Origin: Lachnospiraceae bacterium
Lineage (GTDB): Bacteria > Bacillota > Clostridia > Lachnospirales > Lachnospiraceae
DNA length: 35,906 bases
Reading direction: 5' to 3'
Assembly (NCBI GenBank): GCA_017938145.1
Contig: JAGBCB010000011.1
Span: 1 to 35,906, forward strand
The notes beneath the pieces were generated by a model. That model saw only the letters and a program-made list of their open reading frames with translations, made no database searches and was not told the DNA's origin. Positions 16,945-24,357 of this stretch are shown in pieces. A program made the position numbers and the translations under genes. Within the stretch, counting starts at the first letter, position 1. Every line of letters begins with the position of its first letter.

Positions 16945-17457
16945 ATGGATTCCACATCCGTACAATTCCGGAGTCACACCGCATTACTGTTAGCAGCCGC
17001 ACTTCCCTATCTGCAGCCCGCTTACCGCCATCCGGTGGAACTCGCCATGAAATTTATGGAGTTTTCGGAAACCATACAGTACTGCAGCCAAAATCACCTG
17101 CCTAAAACAGAGGCCCTTCATGCTTTACATAATGCCATGCCCACCGATTCCATGTTTTCCGGCATAATGGAACTTATCTACCATTTTGTACGAGACCCGG
17201 AAGGACTGTTAACTACCCTTTCCCCCATTTGCACCGATAAAGAAAAAAATATTGTGGGATTATTGCTTAACCTGTTTCAGGCAAAAAATTTCTATGAAAA
17301 TTACGGCGACATGTTCAGTACGTTTATGTCTGCCGGTTTTGCAAAAGAGGAACCATCGCCGGAACCAATGGCGCCGGAAGGCGGCCTGACCTCCATGATG
17401 AATGAGGAACAACTCGATACCCTGAATTTGCTGAAAAGTTTGCTGAGCGAAGAATAA
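16945..17457 (+). CDS. Unknown protein, 170 residues
   Basis: I do not recognise this family. AAGGAGG lies 10 nt before the ATG at 16945, so translation is likely. The protein is mostly helical in character with no signal peptide or membrane segment. The N-terminal part is rich in Ala/Leu (TALLLAAALPYLQ), the middle has hydrophobic repeats, and there is a Pro/Glu/Met-rich linker (EEPSPEPMAPEGG) before a short C-terminal helix (NEEQLDTLNLLKSLLSEE). It sits 15 bp upstream of another small unknown gene on the same strand. Both precede a convergent pilus unit. Confidence 0.72.
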   Translation: MDSTSVQFRSHTALLLAAALPYLQPAYRHPVELAMKFMEFSETIQYCSQNHLPKTEALHALHNAMPTDSMFSGIMELIYHFVRDPEGLLTTLSPICTDKEKNIVGLLLNLFQAKNFYENYGDMFSTFMSAGFAKEEPSPEPMAPEGGLTSMMNEEQLDTLNLLKSLLSEE

Positions 17458-17472
17458 AAGGAGGTATCCGTC

Positions 17473-17733
17473 ATGGACAACACCGCATCAAACGATCCGA
17501 TTTTCCGGAATCTTTCCCCTCTGAAAAAGGCTGTCATTGCAGAGCTTATGGAAAAGGCAGCGAATACGCCTTTAGACAAAGCATTTCCGCTTCTGTTAAA
17601 GGCCAATGCCACCTTAAATAAACATGGGGAACCGTTTACTCCGGAAGAACGTAATATGTTAATTACCGAATTAACAAAAAAACTTTCTCCGGAAGAACGA
17701 AAAAAAGTTGCAGCCTTATTAAAATTATTATAG
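17473..17733 (+). CDS. Unknown small helical protein, 86 residues
   Basis: AAAAGGAGG lies 8 nt before the ATG. The highly charged helical protein has two clear amphipathic parts: the N-terminal PIFRNLSPLKKAVIAELMEK and the C-terminal FTPEERNMLITELTKKLSPE, followed by ERKKVAALLKLL. No membrane segment or known motif is visible. The two repeats of the form SP/TP-E-R/K-K resemble each other and could be a helical-hairpin pair. It probably works with the preceding gene, with which it is likely co-translated. Function unknown. Confidence 0.75.
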   Translation: MDNTASNDPIFRNLSPLKKAVIAELMEKAANTPLDKAFPLLLKANATLNKHGEPFTPEERNMLITELTKKLSPEERKKVAALLKLL

Positions 17734-17739
17734 GATTAC

Positions 17740-17772
17740 AAAAAAGCAAGCCGGGTGCAACCACCCGGCTTA
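17740..17772 (-). terminator. Terminator of the pilus unit, possibly bidirectional
   Basis: AAGCCGGGTG and CACCCGGCTT form a 10-bp stem with a 4-nt loop. On the minus strand it is followed by GCTTTTTTG, so it ends the pilT transcript. On the plus strand the run after it is only partly T, so it may also stop the two small genes upstream. Confidence 0.85.
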
Positions 17773-17789
17773 TCTTCTCTCACTTATTC

Positions 17790-18845
17790 TTATCCTAACC
17801 TTCTTACCAACTGTTCCGGACTGTCTGCAAACTCCAGCACGGTTTCCTTTGTAATCTGCTTCTTCTGATACATATCAAGCAAATATTGATCCATCGTAAT
17901 CATGCCGCTTGCACCTCCTGCCGCAATGGCATTGTTTATCTGATGATTCTTATTGTCACGGATCATGTTGCGGATTGCGTTATCCACATGCATAATTTCA
18001 TAAGCAGGAACCAGTTCTCCGTTTACATCCGGAATCAGCTGCTGGGATACTACGGTATGAAGCACCATACTAAGCTGCACCCGGATCTGACCCTGCTGTG
18101 CACTTGGGAAGGAGTCCAAAATACGGTCAATGGTATTTACCGCTCCCTTTGTATGGAGGGTCGCAATTACCAGATGTCCGGTTTCCGCCGCTGTCATGGC
18201 TGTACGGATGGTTTCAGGGTCTCTCATTTCACCCATCAAAATTACATCCGGTGCCTGACGCAGACAGGCGCGAAGCGCAGACAGATAGTCTGCCGTATCA
18301 ATCGCAACCTCTCTTTGGCTGATAATACTCTTATCATGTCCGTGAAGATACTCGATTGGGTCCTCCAACGTAATAATATGTGCTTCCTTAGTATGATTAA
18401 TCCGGTCGATAATACATGCCTGGGTAGTAGATTTACCACTGCCTGCCGTACCGGTAACAAGAATCATTCCGCTGGTTACCTCTGCCAGTTTCATTACTTC
18501 TTCCGGAATATTGTATTCACGCCAATCCGGAATATTAAATGCAACGGTACGGATTACTGCTGCCCAGGAGCCTCTCTGCCGGTACGCATTAACACGGAAA
18601 CGGGCAACTCCAGGTAAGGCAAAGGAGAAATCGTCATCACCGCAGTCTTCAAAATGCATTACCGAACGTTTTGCCAATTCATAGATTTCTGTAATCAGTT
18701 CCTTTGTACTGTTTGGCAAAAGACGTTCCTCTCCAATTTTAACAATTCGTCCTTCCACCTTAGCCGTCGCAGGACTTCCTGCCAAGAAGAAAATATCAGA
18801 TGCGCCTTCTTCCACTGCTTTTTTTAAATAGTCAATTACCTGCAT
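17790..18845 (-). CDS. pilT: Type IV pilus retraction ATPase
   Basis: PilT-type hexameric ATPase that powers pilus disassembly. The 351 residues match the family length. The Walker A motif is GTAGSGKST (132-140), the Asp box is TLEDPIEY (159-166), and the Walker B is VILMGEMRD (201-209), followed by the His box in TGHLVIATLHT. The PilT-specific C-terminal helix AIRNMIRDNK is present, which separates it from PilB/GspE extension ATPases. It is the last gene of the minus-strand unit. No extension ATPase (PilB) or prepilin peptidase (PilD) lies in the window. Confidence 0.94.
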   Translation of the reverse strand: MQVIDYLKKAVEEGASDIFFLAGSPATAKVEGRIVKIGEERLLPNSTKELITEIYELAKRSVMHFEDCGDDDFSFALPGVARFRVNAYRQRGSWAAVIRTVAFNIPDWREYNIPEEVMKLAEVTSGMILVTGTAGSGKSTTQACIIDRINHTKEAHIITLEDPIEYLHGHDKSIISQREVAIDTADYLSALRACLRQAPDVILMGEMRDPETIRTAMTAAETGHLVIATLHTKGAVNTIDRILDSFPSAQQGQIRVQLSMVLHTVVSQQLIPDVNGELVPAYEIMHVDNAIRNMIRDNKNHQINNAIAAGGASGMITMDQYLLDMYQKKQITKETVLEFADSPEQLVRRLG

Positions 18846-18858
18846 TTCTTTTGCCTCC

Positions 18859-19269
18859 TTATTCTAACGTTCCGGTCCATACGTCCAGGCTATCGTCTGC
18901 TTCCCATTCGGTTGTGGATACCAGTTGCCAACGTAGTATCCGGTAAGAATCTCCGGTTATCTGCACTTCGACTTCTATGGCTTGAACATCCGAAACCTGA
19001 CATTGGTAAGAATATATATTACCATCTTTTTTGTTTTTATCAACGCTCTCCATTGGTATCTTTCCTTGCCGCAAAGATGCCAAAATCCGTTCTGCTTCCG
19101 TATCTGCCTCATAATACCGCTGTACTGCGTTGCAGGATGCCTCTGCCATACGGCTGTCTGCCTGTACGGTAGATAAACCAAGCAATGCAAAAATCGTCAG
19201 ACAAAGTACAGCAAAAATAACAAGCAGGGAGCTTCCTCCCACTGCCGGTAATGCCTCCCGTTTACTCAT
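18859..19269 (-). CDS. Small membrane-anchored pilus-cluster protein, 136 residues
   Basis: One N-terminal hydrophobic segment (SSLLVIFAVLCLTIFALLGL, about residues 13-32) follows a short cytoplasmic start, and an extracytoplasmic domain of about 100 residues lies beyond it. The layout is that of a pilin-like minor subunit, but the residue before the segment is not the usual Gly-Phe cleavage site with Glu5. It overlaps the upstream pseudopilin-like gene by 8 bp and is 13 bp from pilT, so it is cotranscribed. The precise family is not recognised. Confidence 0.72.
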   Translation of the reverse strand: MSKREALPAVGGSSLLVIFAVLCLTIFALLGLSTVQADSRMAEASCNAVQRYYEADTEAERILASLRQGKIPMESVDKNKKDGNIYSYQCQVSDVQAIEVEVQITGDSYRILRWQLVSTTEWEADDSLDVWTGTLE

Positions 19270-19687
19270 TTTGCATCACCTCCATCTGCCCCGCAACAGG
19301 AATCCTGATTAGTTCCTCTCCGGATACTGTAGCAAGTGAAACATCCGCCTGCCACAAAGACAGGTCCACGGTTTCTGTATAAACAACGTTCAATATATAT
19401 TCCGCCTGATTTTCTTCTCCGGTTATTTGCCAATCCTTTGTAAAAAACGATACGGACTTATCCTCTGTCTGCTTTGGTGCATACCGCTCCAAATACTCCG
19501 AAAATCCACCGTTCTTCATGATTTCTGCCACATTTTGAGCCTCTGTTACTGCCCTGTTTTTTGCTTCCGTTTTCTTTGAAATTTTTCCCGACAATACAAA
19601 GGTCTGCAAACACAATGCAGCTGCCAGGGCAAAAACAAGAACCATAACAATTTGTTCCATCATTGCCAATGGAGCTTTGCTTTTCAT
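19262..19687 (-). CDS. Pseudopilin-like membrane protein, 141 residues
   Basis: An N-terminal hydrophobic helix (EQIVMVLVFALAAALCLQTF, about residues 11-30) is followed by a globular domain. The region just before the helix (APLAMMEQ) has a glutamate close to where prepilins have Glu5, but lacks the cleavage glycine. The start overlaps the gene upstream by 4 bp and the end overlaps the next gene by 8 bp, so the cluster is translationally coupled. It is likely a minor subunit of the pilus. Confidence 0.72.
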   Translation of the reverse strand: MKSKAPLAMMEQIVMVLVFALAAALCLQTFVLSGKISKKTEAKNRAVTEAQNVAEIMKNGGFSEYLERYAPKQTEDKSVSFFTKDWQITGEENQAEYILNVVYTETVDLSLWQADVSLATVSGEELIRIPVAGQMEVMQNE

Positions 19688-20178
19688 TCTCCTCTTCCTC
19701 CCTCTGCACTGCGTAATGTCAGAATTTGTTCTGTAAACTCTCCGTCAACAGATGTTATCCCGATTCTAAGGCAGCCTTCTGTCATACTAAAATCTACCTG
19801 CTCTGCCGCAATAATTTTTTCTCCGTCTTCCGGCTTAAAATTTCCTCCTGCGGCCGCAAACAATTCACGTAAATATCCATCGTAACAATATATTCTGGTA
19901 ATATATTCTTCTCCATCATAATCATTGGTAAATTCCAACGATTCGACACCGCCAAACTCACCGATGCGCACCGCCCCCGCTTTATCTGCCTGGCGTACTT
20001 TGGTGGCAATATATTGCGGCACCGTCCGTTCCGTATAAGCCGCCTGCTGCCGCTCCACCAACCGTCCGTAAGCTCCTGCTCCTGTTAACAGCACAGCAAG
20101 AATGCAGAGGGCAAAAACAGCAAACAATACCAGTACCACCAGTCCTTCAATATGTGATTTTCTATTTTTATTCTTCAT
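19684..20178 (-). CDS. Pilus-cluster membrane protein, resembles DUF4860
   Basis: A 164-residue protein with one N-terminal segment (GLVVLVLFAVFALCILAVLL, about residues 12-31), followed by a soluble part with YGRLVERQQAAYTERTVPQY and ending EQILTLRS. This resembles the DUF4860 proteins common next to PilC/PilT genes in Lachnospiraceae. I chose the ATG at 20178, preceded by GGAAAG, over a longer reading starting at 20223 that overlaps the upstream gene. The structure suggests a minor pilin-like subunit with the helix in the membrane before assembly. Confidence 0.7.
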   Translation of the reverse strand: MKNKNRKSHIEGLVVLVLFAVFALCILAVLLTGAGAYGRLVERQQAAYTERTVPQYIATKVRQADKAGAVRIGEFGGVESLEFTNDYDGEEYITRIYCYDGYLRELFAAAGGNFKPEDGEKIIAAEQVDFSMTEGCLRIGITSVDGEFTEQILTLRSAEGGRGE

Positions 20179-20488
20179 TTTTTCTTTCCAATACGGTAAT
20201 ATCCGGCATGAGGTTTTCAGCAAACACCTCGTATCTTACAAGATATCTGGATTCATCAATCTGGATTCCGTAGTGTTCCTTCATATAATCTACATCCGGC
20301 GGATAAATTCCCTCCGTAGCATAGCAAGTTACCGCACATCTCTGTAATGCCTGTTCCAGCTGCTTTTTTCCTTCTTCTCCGTTACCTGTTTTCAGGTTGT
20401 TAAGTGCCGTCATAAAAACAAGCAGAACAACTACCGCCAAAACCGGAAACAGAATTCCTCCAAGGCCACTGCGTATTTTTTCTTTCAT
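20168..20488 (-). CDS. Small membrane-anchored pilus-cluster protein, 106 residues
   Basis: An N-terminal segment (GILFPVLAVVVLLVFMTAL, about residues 11-29) is followed by a soluble domain rich in Lys/Glu with two cysteines (RCAVTCYATEGIYPP). The GIYPPDVDYM stretch is reminiscent of the conserved region of major and minor type IV pilins. I chose the ATG at 20488; an upstream TTG at 20500 would overlap pilC more. It directly follows pilC, so this may be the nearest thing to a main pilin in the cluster. Confidence 0.7.
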   Translation of the reverse strand: MKEKIRSGLGGILFPVLAVVVLLVFMTALNNLKTGNGEEGKKQLEQALQRCAVTCYATEGIYPPDVDYMKEHYGIQIDESRYLVRYEVFAENLMPDITVLERKNEE

Positions 20489-20492
20489 ATTA

Positions 20493-21533
20493 TCACCCAA
20501 TTGCTTCCATAATGTTCATTAGTGGCAGCATTACAGAAAGTAAAATAATCCCCACAAGAACCGATGTAATCAGAACCAACGTCGGCTCCAGTTTTTCCAC
20601 TTTGGAAGTCAGCGCTGCATCTGCTTCTTCAGACAAACGGTCGGCAATTTCCACCATAACCGCATCCCCGTTACCACTCTGCGTTCCAAGGCTTAACAGC
20701 CGGCACATAGCCGGCGGAAATACATCCGCTTTTTTTAATGCATCTGCCAGAGGAATACCGCTGAGCAGTTCTTCTTTACAATTTAAGCAACGATCTCTTG
20801 CCTCAGGAACATCACTTAACACCTCTGCTGCCAATTCCATAGTTTCCTCTAACGGAAGACCACTGGAAAGTCCCATGGAAATCGCCTGGGCAAAGCTGGC
20901 ATCATTCATTTTTCGCATAATACCCTTATCACCGGCTTTTTTGCGCCAAAATGCCATAACCTTCTCCCTGAAAACTGCACTGGCAGAAAAAGCGATTACC
21001 AGCCCTACCGCCACTGCAATCAGTACAAGAAGCACCGGCATAGCCTTATTCAATAAAGAACCAAGGGTTAACAGACCACCTGCAACACCTCCCAGTTCTC
21101 CGCCCAGGGAAACGAATACCGACTGAAAAATCGGCAACACCTGGGTTAACAAAACAACAATCACAATCAACATTAACAATAAAAGAATAGACGGATACAT
21201 CAGCGCTCCGCGGATACGGTTATTCATTCTGTCCCGTTCTTCGTAATATCTTGTTAAGGCATGCAGTGCCTCTTCCAAACGTCCTGCGCTTTCACCTACA
21301 TTCAGGATGCCCTGCACATAAACAGGAAAGCAACCTGCATTTTTAATTATTTCCGATAAATAGATTCCGTCATATGCCTGCTCTGCCATAGTCTCCAAAC
21401 ATGCCTTCCAGGCTTCTTCTTTTTCCTCTTCGGCCAGTAAATGTAAACCGTCTCCTATTCTGACACCGGAGTGCACAAGCCATGCCAGCTCCTGGCAGAA
21501 AGAAGCTATTTCCTTATAATTTAACATTCTCAT
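20493..21533 (-). CDS. pilC: Type IV pilus inner-membrane platform protein, PilC/GspF family
   Basis: Polytopic membrane protein that couples the pilus ATPases to subunit assembly. The 346 residues hold two GspF-type domains. The first starts with ASFCQELAWLVHSGVRIGDGL and VGESAGRLEEALHAL. The second has DASFAQAISMGLSSGLPLEE, given as two pieces of the GspF pattern, and LSLGTQSGNGDAVMVEIADR. Hydrophobic segments lie near 110-135, 162-186 and 315-340. It is slightly shorter than typical PilC, with a reduced N-terminus. GGAG lies upstream of the ATG. It is 14 bp downstream of the transglutaminase-like gene. Confidence 0.9.
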   Translation of the reverse strand: MRMLNYKEIASFCQELAWLVHSGVRIGDGLHLLAEEEKEEAWKACLETMAEQAYDGIYLSEIIKNAGCFPVYVQGILNVGESAGRLEEALHALTRYYEERDRMNNRIRGALMYPSILLLLMLIVIVVLLTQVLPIFQSVFVSLGGELGGVAGGLLTLGSLLNKAMPVLLVLIAVAVGLVIAFSASAVFREKVMAFWRKKAGDKGIMRKMNDASFAQAISMGLSSGLPLEETMELAAEVLSDVPEARDRCLNCKEELLSGIPLADALKKADVFPPAMCRLLSLGTQSGNGDAVMVEIADRLSEEADAALTSKVEKLEPTLVLITSVLVGIILLSVMLPLMNIMEAIG

Positions 21534-21547
21534 AAGTGCGCTCCTTT

Positions 21548-22570
21548 TTAGTAAATGTATTTTTCTGTATAGTTAGAACCGTCTCCGATATATTTCATAA
21601 TAGCGTCACTCTTATTGCTGGAAGAAGCAAAGGTTGGATCCATACGCTTCCAGGTGGTTCCGTCAAAGTAGATGGCATTGTCAATCCAGCCGTCCTTTAC
21701 TGTATATACACTAATCCAGGCATGGTAAACATCTCCTGCATAGCCAACCACCAGTTTACAAGGAACCGACTGGCTTCTTAACATTCCCGTCATAAGGGCA
21801 GCGTAATCAAAGCAGATTCCCTTCTTTACTTTTAAAACCTCGTCAAGCACCGGAAGATACCCGCTTTTAACATTAGCAGCAAGTTCTGTATCATAGGATA
21901 TATTTTTTACCACATATTCATAAACAGCCTGTACCTTATCCAGCTCTGTTTCCTTACCCTGGGTAAGCTTTGCACCAAGTTTTATGGTTTCCTCTGCCAC
22001 GCCGTAATCCACATACTGGTTTGGACGTAAAAACGGTGCAAATTCATCCTTTAAGCCCACTGTTGTACTTACAGAAACGACCGTAGCATATTGCTTTCCT
22101 TCCACATTTTCAAAAACAGTAATTTTGTAATCACCATTTCCGTCCGACATCGGGAAGGTTTCCCATTCTTCCGGCTGAATCGTATAAGTATATGTAGTAG
22201 TCGGTCCTTTTACCTGAGCCTTTAGTTTTTTGTCGGTGGCAGTTTTATACTTTACCATAACATAACCGTCTGTGATATTGGAATAATCAATCACTGCTTT
22301 GTCGTTTTCTTCCGCTGCCGTACCCGGTGCTTCCGGTTCCAGAATGTCCGGAATTGCCGGCTCTGCTGCCAAAATCTCCTGCTCCGAATCCACCTTACCA
22401 ATTACGGTTTCGTCCACAAAAGGAGTAACTGCACCCGGTACAGATTCATCTGCCAATGAAGTTCCCGTTGGTGTCGGAACTTCTGTATTCGCTTTTCCTG
22501 AACTGCAACCCGATAAAACAAGCATACCTATTACCGCATACAAAAAATGCTTTTTATACAATTCGTTCAC
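21548..22570 (-). CDS. Transglutaminase-like lipoprotein
   Basis: A 340-residue predicted surface lipoprotein with a signal peptide ending in LVLSGCSS and a Pro/Thr/Glu-rich linker of about 60 residues. A C-terminal transglutaminase-like cysteine protease fold has the triad Cys in KGICFDYAAL, His in VYHAWISV and Asp in RMDPTF. The middle part (about 95-200) looks like a small beta domain. Such proteins act as peptidases or amidases rather than crosslinkers, and the substrate is unknown. It lies 2 bp after the response-regulator gene and 14 bp before pilC, so it is probably cotranscribed with both and may act at the wall where the pilus crosses. Confidence 0.85.
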   Translation of the reverse strand: MNELYKKHFLYAVIGMLVLSGCSSGKANTEVPTPTGTSLADESVPGAVTPFVDETVIGKVDSEQEILAAEPAIPDILEPEAPGTAAEENDKAVIDYSNITDGYVMVKYKTATDKKLKAQVKGPTTTYTYTIQPEEWETFPMSDGNGDYKITVFENVEGKQYATVVSVSTTVGLKDEFAPFLRPNQYVDYGVAEETIKLGAKLTQGKETELDKVQAVYEYVVKNISYDTELAANVKSGYLPVLDEVLKVKKGICFDYAALMTGMLRSQSVPCKLVVGYAGDVYHAWISVYTVKDGWIDNAIYFDGTTWKRMDPTFASSSNKSDAIMKYIGDGSNYTEKYIY

Positions 22571-22572
22571 CT

Positions 22573-24135
22573 CTATTCCTGATTATCCAGCTTCTTTCTG
22601 TATTCCGCTGGACTTTCACTCACATACTTTTTAAACTTCTTATGGAAATAGTCTACATTCTTATAACCGACCATTTCCGCAATTTCATACACCTTATGTT
22701 TGTTTTCCACCAAAAGTTCAATGGCATGCTTGATACGCACCTGGTCAACATAGGAGTTAAAGCTTTCGCCTACATTTTTGTTAAAAATTTTACCAAGGTA
22801 AGAGCTGTTATACCCGAACAGTGCCGCAATTCCCTCCAGCTTAATATTGGCCGCATAATTGTGTTCAATATAATATAAAATATCGTCCAGCACACTGTCC
22901 CTGGAAGAATTACCGGTGGCACTCATTACCATTTCAAACTGCTCGGCAAAATAATCGGTAATCTCATACAAATACGGCTGTGCCGTAATAAAGGCAATAA
23001 TATTCTGGTTGGAGTCAAAAGGAATACTTACTCCGTTGTACCGGTGGTTCATGGTTTCCTTTACCTGAAGATACAGGTCTGCCATAAACAATTTTACAGA
23101 AGAAATATCTGCTTCCACCTGATATAAATAATTTTCCAGTTCCCGTAAGGTTTCCTGAACCTTACGGCGGTTAAAGGTCTGCAGATAATCGGTCAATTTA
23201 GTACAATATTCTTCCACTAAAGATGCTTTCAGTAACTGCTTTTCTCTTTCTACATCAGGCAGCTCCAGGAAGCCCAGTACATGCTGACCCTTCTGGCAGA
23301 AAAAACGCCTTCCGAGAAGCATTGCCGCCTGCTCATAGGAAATTTTCAACTCTCTGATATCGGTTACAGGACATCCGTAAGAAATAAACAACGTATCCAG
23401 TGGACTGCCCTTTTGCGGCGCAGACTCATAATGCTTTAGGAAACGCTGGAACTTATCAATGGCAAACTGTCCTTTTAACAACAGCACATTTTTAGAATTT
23501 ATCACAAAATGCTCAAAGGAATTACTGCCGGAATCCGCCACCATAAACATATCCGCAAACTGATACGGAAGTTCCATTTCGCCTATCTGGAAGTTTTCAT
23601 ACATCACCACCTGATACACTTCTGCTTCCAACTTAAGCTCAGTCAAGTTCAACAATTCAAAACGGACGTTATCTAAAACAATATCCTGTAAAATTTCTTT
23701 TTTTGATTTTCTGCGGAAGAATTCATCATCTTCCTTCTTCTGCCTGGCATCCTGAATCGCATCGTATACTTCCCGTGCAACTTTTTCCAGTTCATCTTCG
23801 TCCATTGGCTTGGTCAGATAATATTTTACACCAAACTTCATGGCAGTCTGGGCATATTTGAAATCGGAATAACCGCTTAATACAACAAAGGTTCCGTGAA
23901 AGCCCTGCTGTCTTGCCTGTTCAATTACCTCTAACCCGTAGAGCTTTGGCATACGGATATCCATGAGTACCAAAGACGGATTTAAACGCAAAATATCCTT
24001 TAAGGCATCTTCACCGTTACCGGCTTCTCCGCAAACGGTAAAGCCTATCTCTTCCCAATCAATAATACACTTTAACCCTTCTCTGATATTTGCCTCATCA
24101 TCCGCAATAAATACGGTTTCCATGATTTCTTTCAT
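22573..24135 (-). CDS. YesN-like response regulator with AraC-type DNA-binding domain
   Basis: A 520-residue two-component regulator. The receiver domain shows the acidic pocket ADDE (11-14), the phospho-acceptor Asp59 in LVLMDIRMP, and Lys109 in YLTKP. A long middle region of about 270 residues joins it to two C-terminal AraC helix-turn-helix motifs (LEGIAALFGYNSSYLGKIF and VYEIAEMVGYKNVDYFHKKF). I chose the ATG at 24135, with GGGAG 8 nt upstream; a GTG at 24144 is also possible. The usual partner histidine kinase (YesM type) is not in the window, so it is an orphan or acts with a distant kinase. It heads the unit leading to the pilus genes, while lying beside a sugar-uptake operon whose regulators are normally of this type. 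Confidence 0.9.
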   Translation of the reverse strand: MKEIMETVFIADDEANIREGLKCIIDWEEIGFTVCGEAGNGEDALKDILRLNPSLVLMDIRMPKLYGLEVIEQARQQGFHGTFVVLSGYSDFKYAQTAMKFGVKYYLTKPMDEDELEKVAREVYDAIQDARQKKEDDEFFRRKSKKEILQDIVLDNVRFELLNLTELKLEAEVYQVVMYENFQIGEMELPYQFADMFMVADSGSNSFEHFVINSKNVLLLKGQFAIDKFQRFLKHYESAPQKGSPLDTLFISYGCPVTDIRELKISYEQAAMLLGRRFFCQKGQHVLGFLELPDVEREKQLLKASLVEEYCTKLTDYLQTFNRRKVQETLRELENYLYQVEADISSVKLFMADLYLQVKETMNHRYNGVSIPFDSNQNIIAFITAQPYLYEITDYFAEQFEMVMSATGNSSRDSVLDDILYYIEHNYAANIKLEGIAALFGYNSSYLGKIFNKNVGESFNSYVDQVRIKHAIELLVENKHKVYEIAEMVGYKNVDYFHKKFKKYVSESPAEYRKKLDNQE

Positions 24136-24178
24136 ATTGTCCACTCCCGAAAAATTGCATACTTTTCCTTAATATATT

Positions 24179-24207
24179 ATTATACCTAATTCTGCAAAAT
24201 TCTGCAA
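24179..24207 (-). promoter_or_regulatory. Promoter of the response regulator-pilus unit with a 10-bp tandem repeat
   Basis: The minus strand reads TTGCAG (24202-24207), a 17-bp spacer and TATAAT (24179-24184). A perfect direct repeat, TTGCAGAATT twice without a gap (24188-24207), covers the -35 and most of the spacer. Direct repeats spaced one helical turn are a usual form of AraC-type sites, so the regulator may control its own promoter. Confidence 0.7.
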
Positions 24208-24258
24208 GTTTTTCTGTACACCGGGTACCGTATTGAATACTTTTTCATTTTCTATCTA

Positions 24259-24340
24259 AAAAGTCCGGAACCCAAATATTCCGATACAGCTCCTCCCCCG
24301 AAAAAGGGAGCTGTAAGGAACGTTTGGGTTCCGGACTTTT
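24259..24340 (-). terminator. Long hairpin terminator of the GH5 gene
   Basis: An 18-bp perfect stem (24259-24276 with 24323-24340) is capped by further pairing of TTCC/GGAA and ACAGCTCC/GGAGCTGT. On the minus strand it ends with CCGGACTTTTTAG. It lies 18 bp after the GH5 stop and closes the polysaccharide region. The rest of the 24208-24357 interval holds no gene. Confidence 0.8.
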
Positions 24341-24357
24341 AATAAAAAAATGAAACT

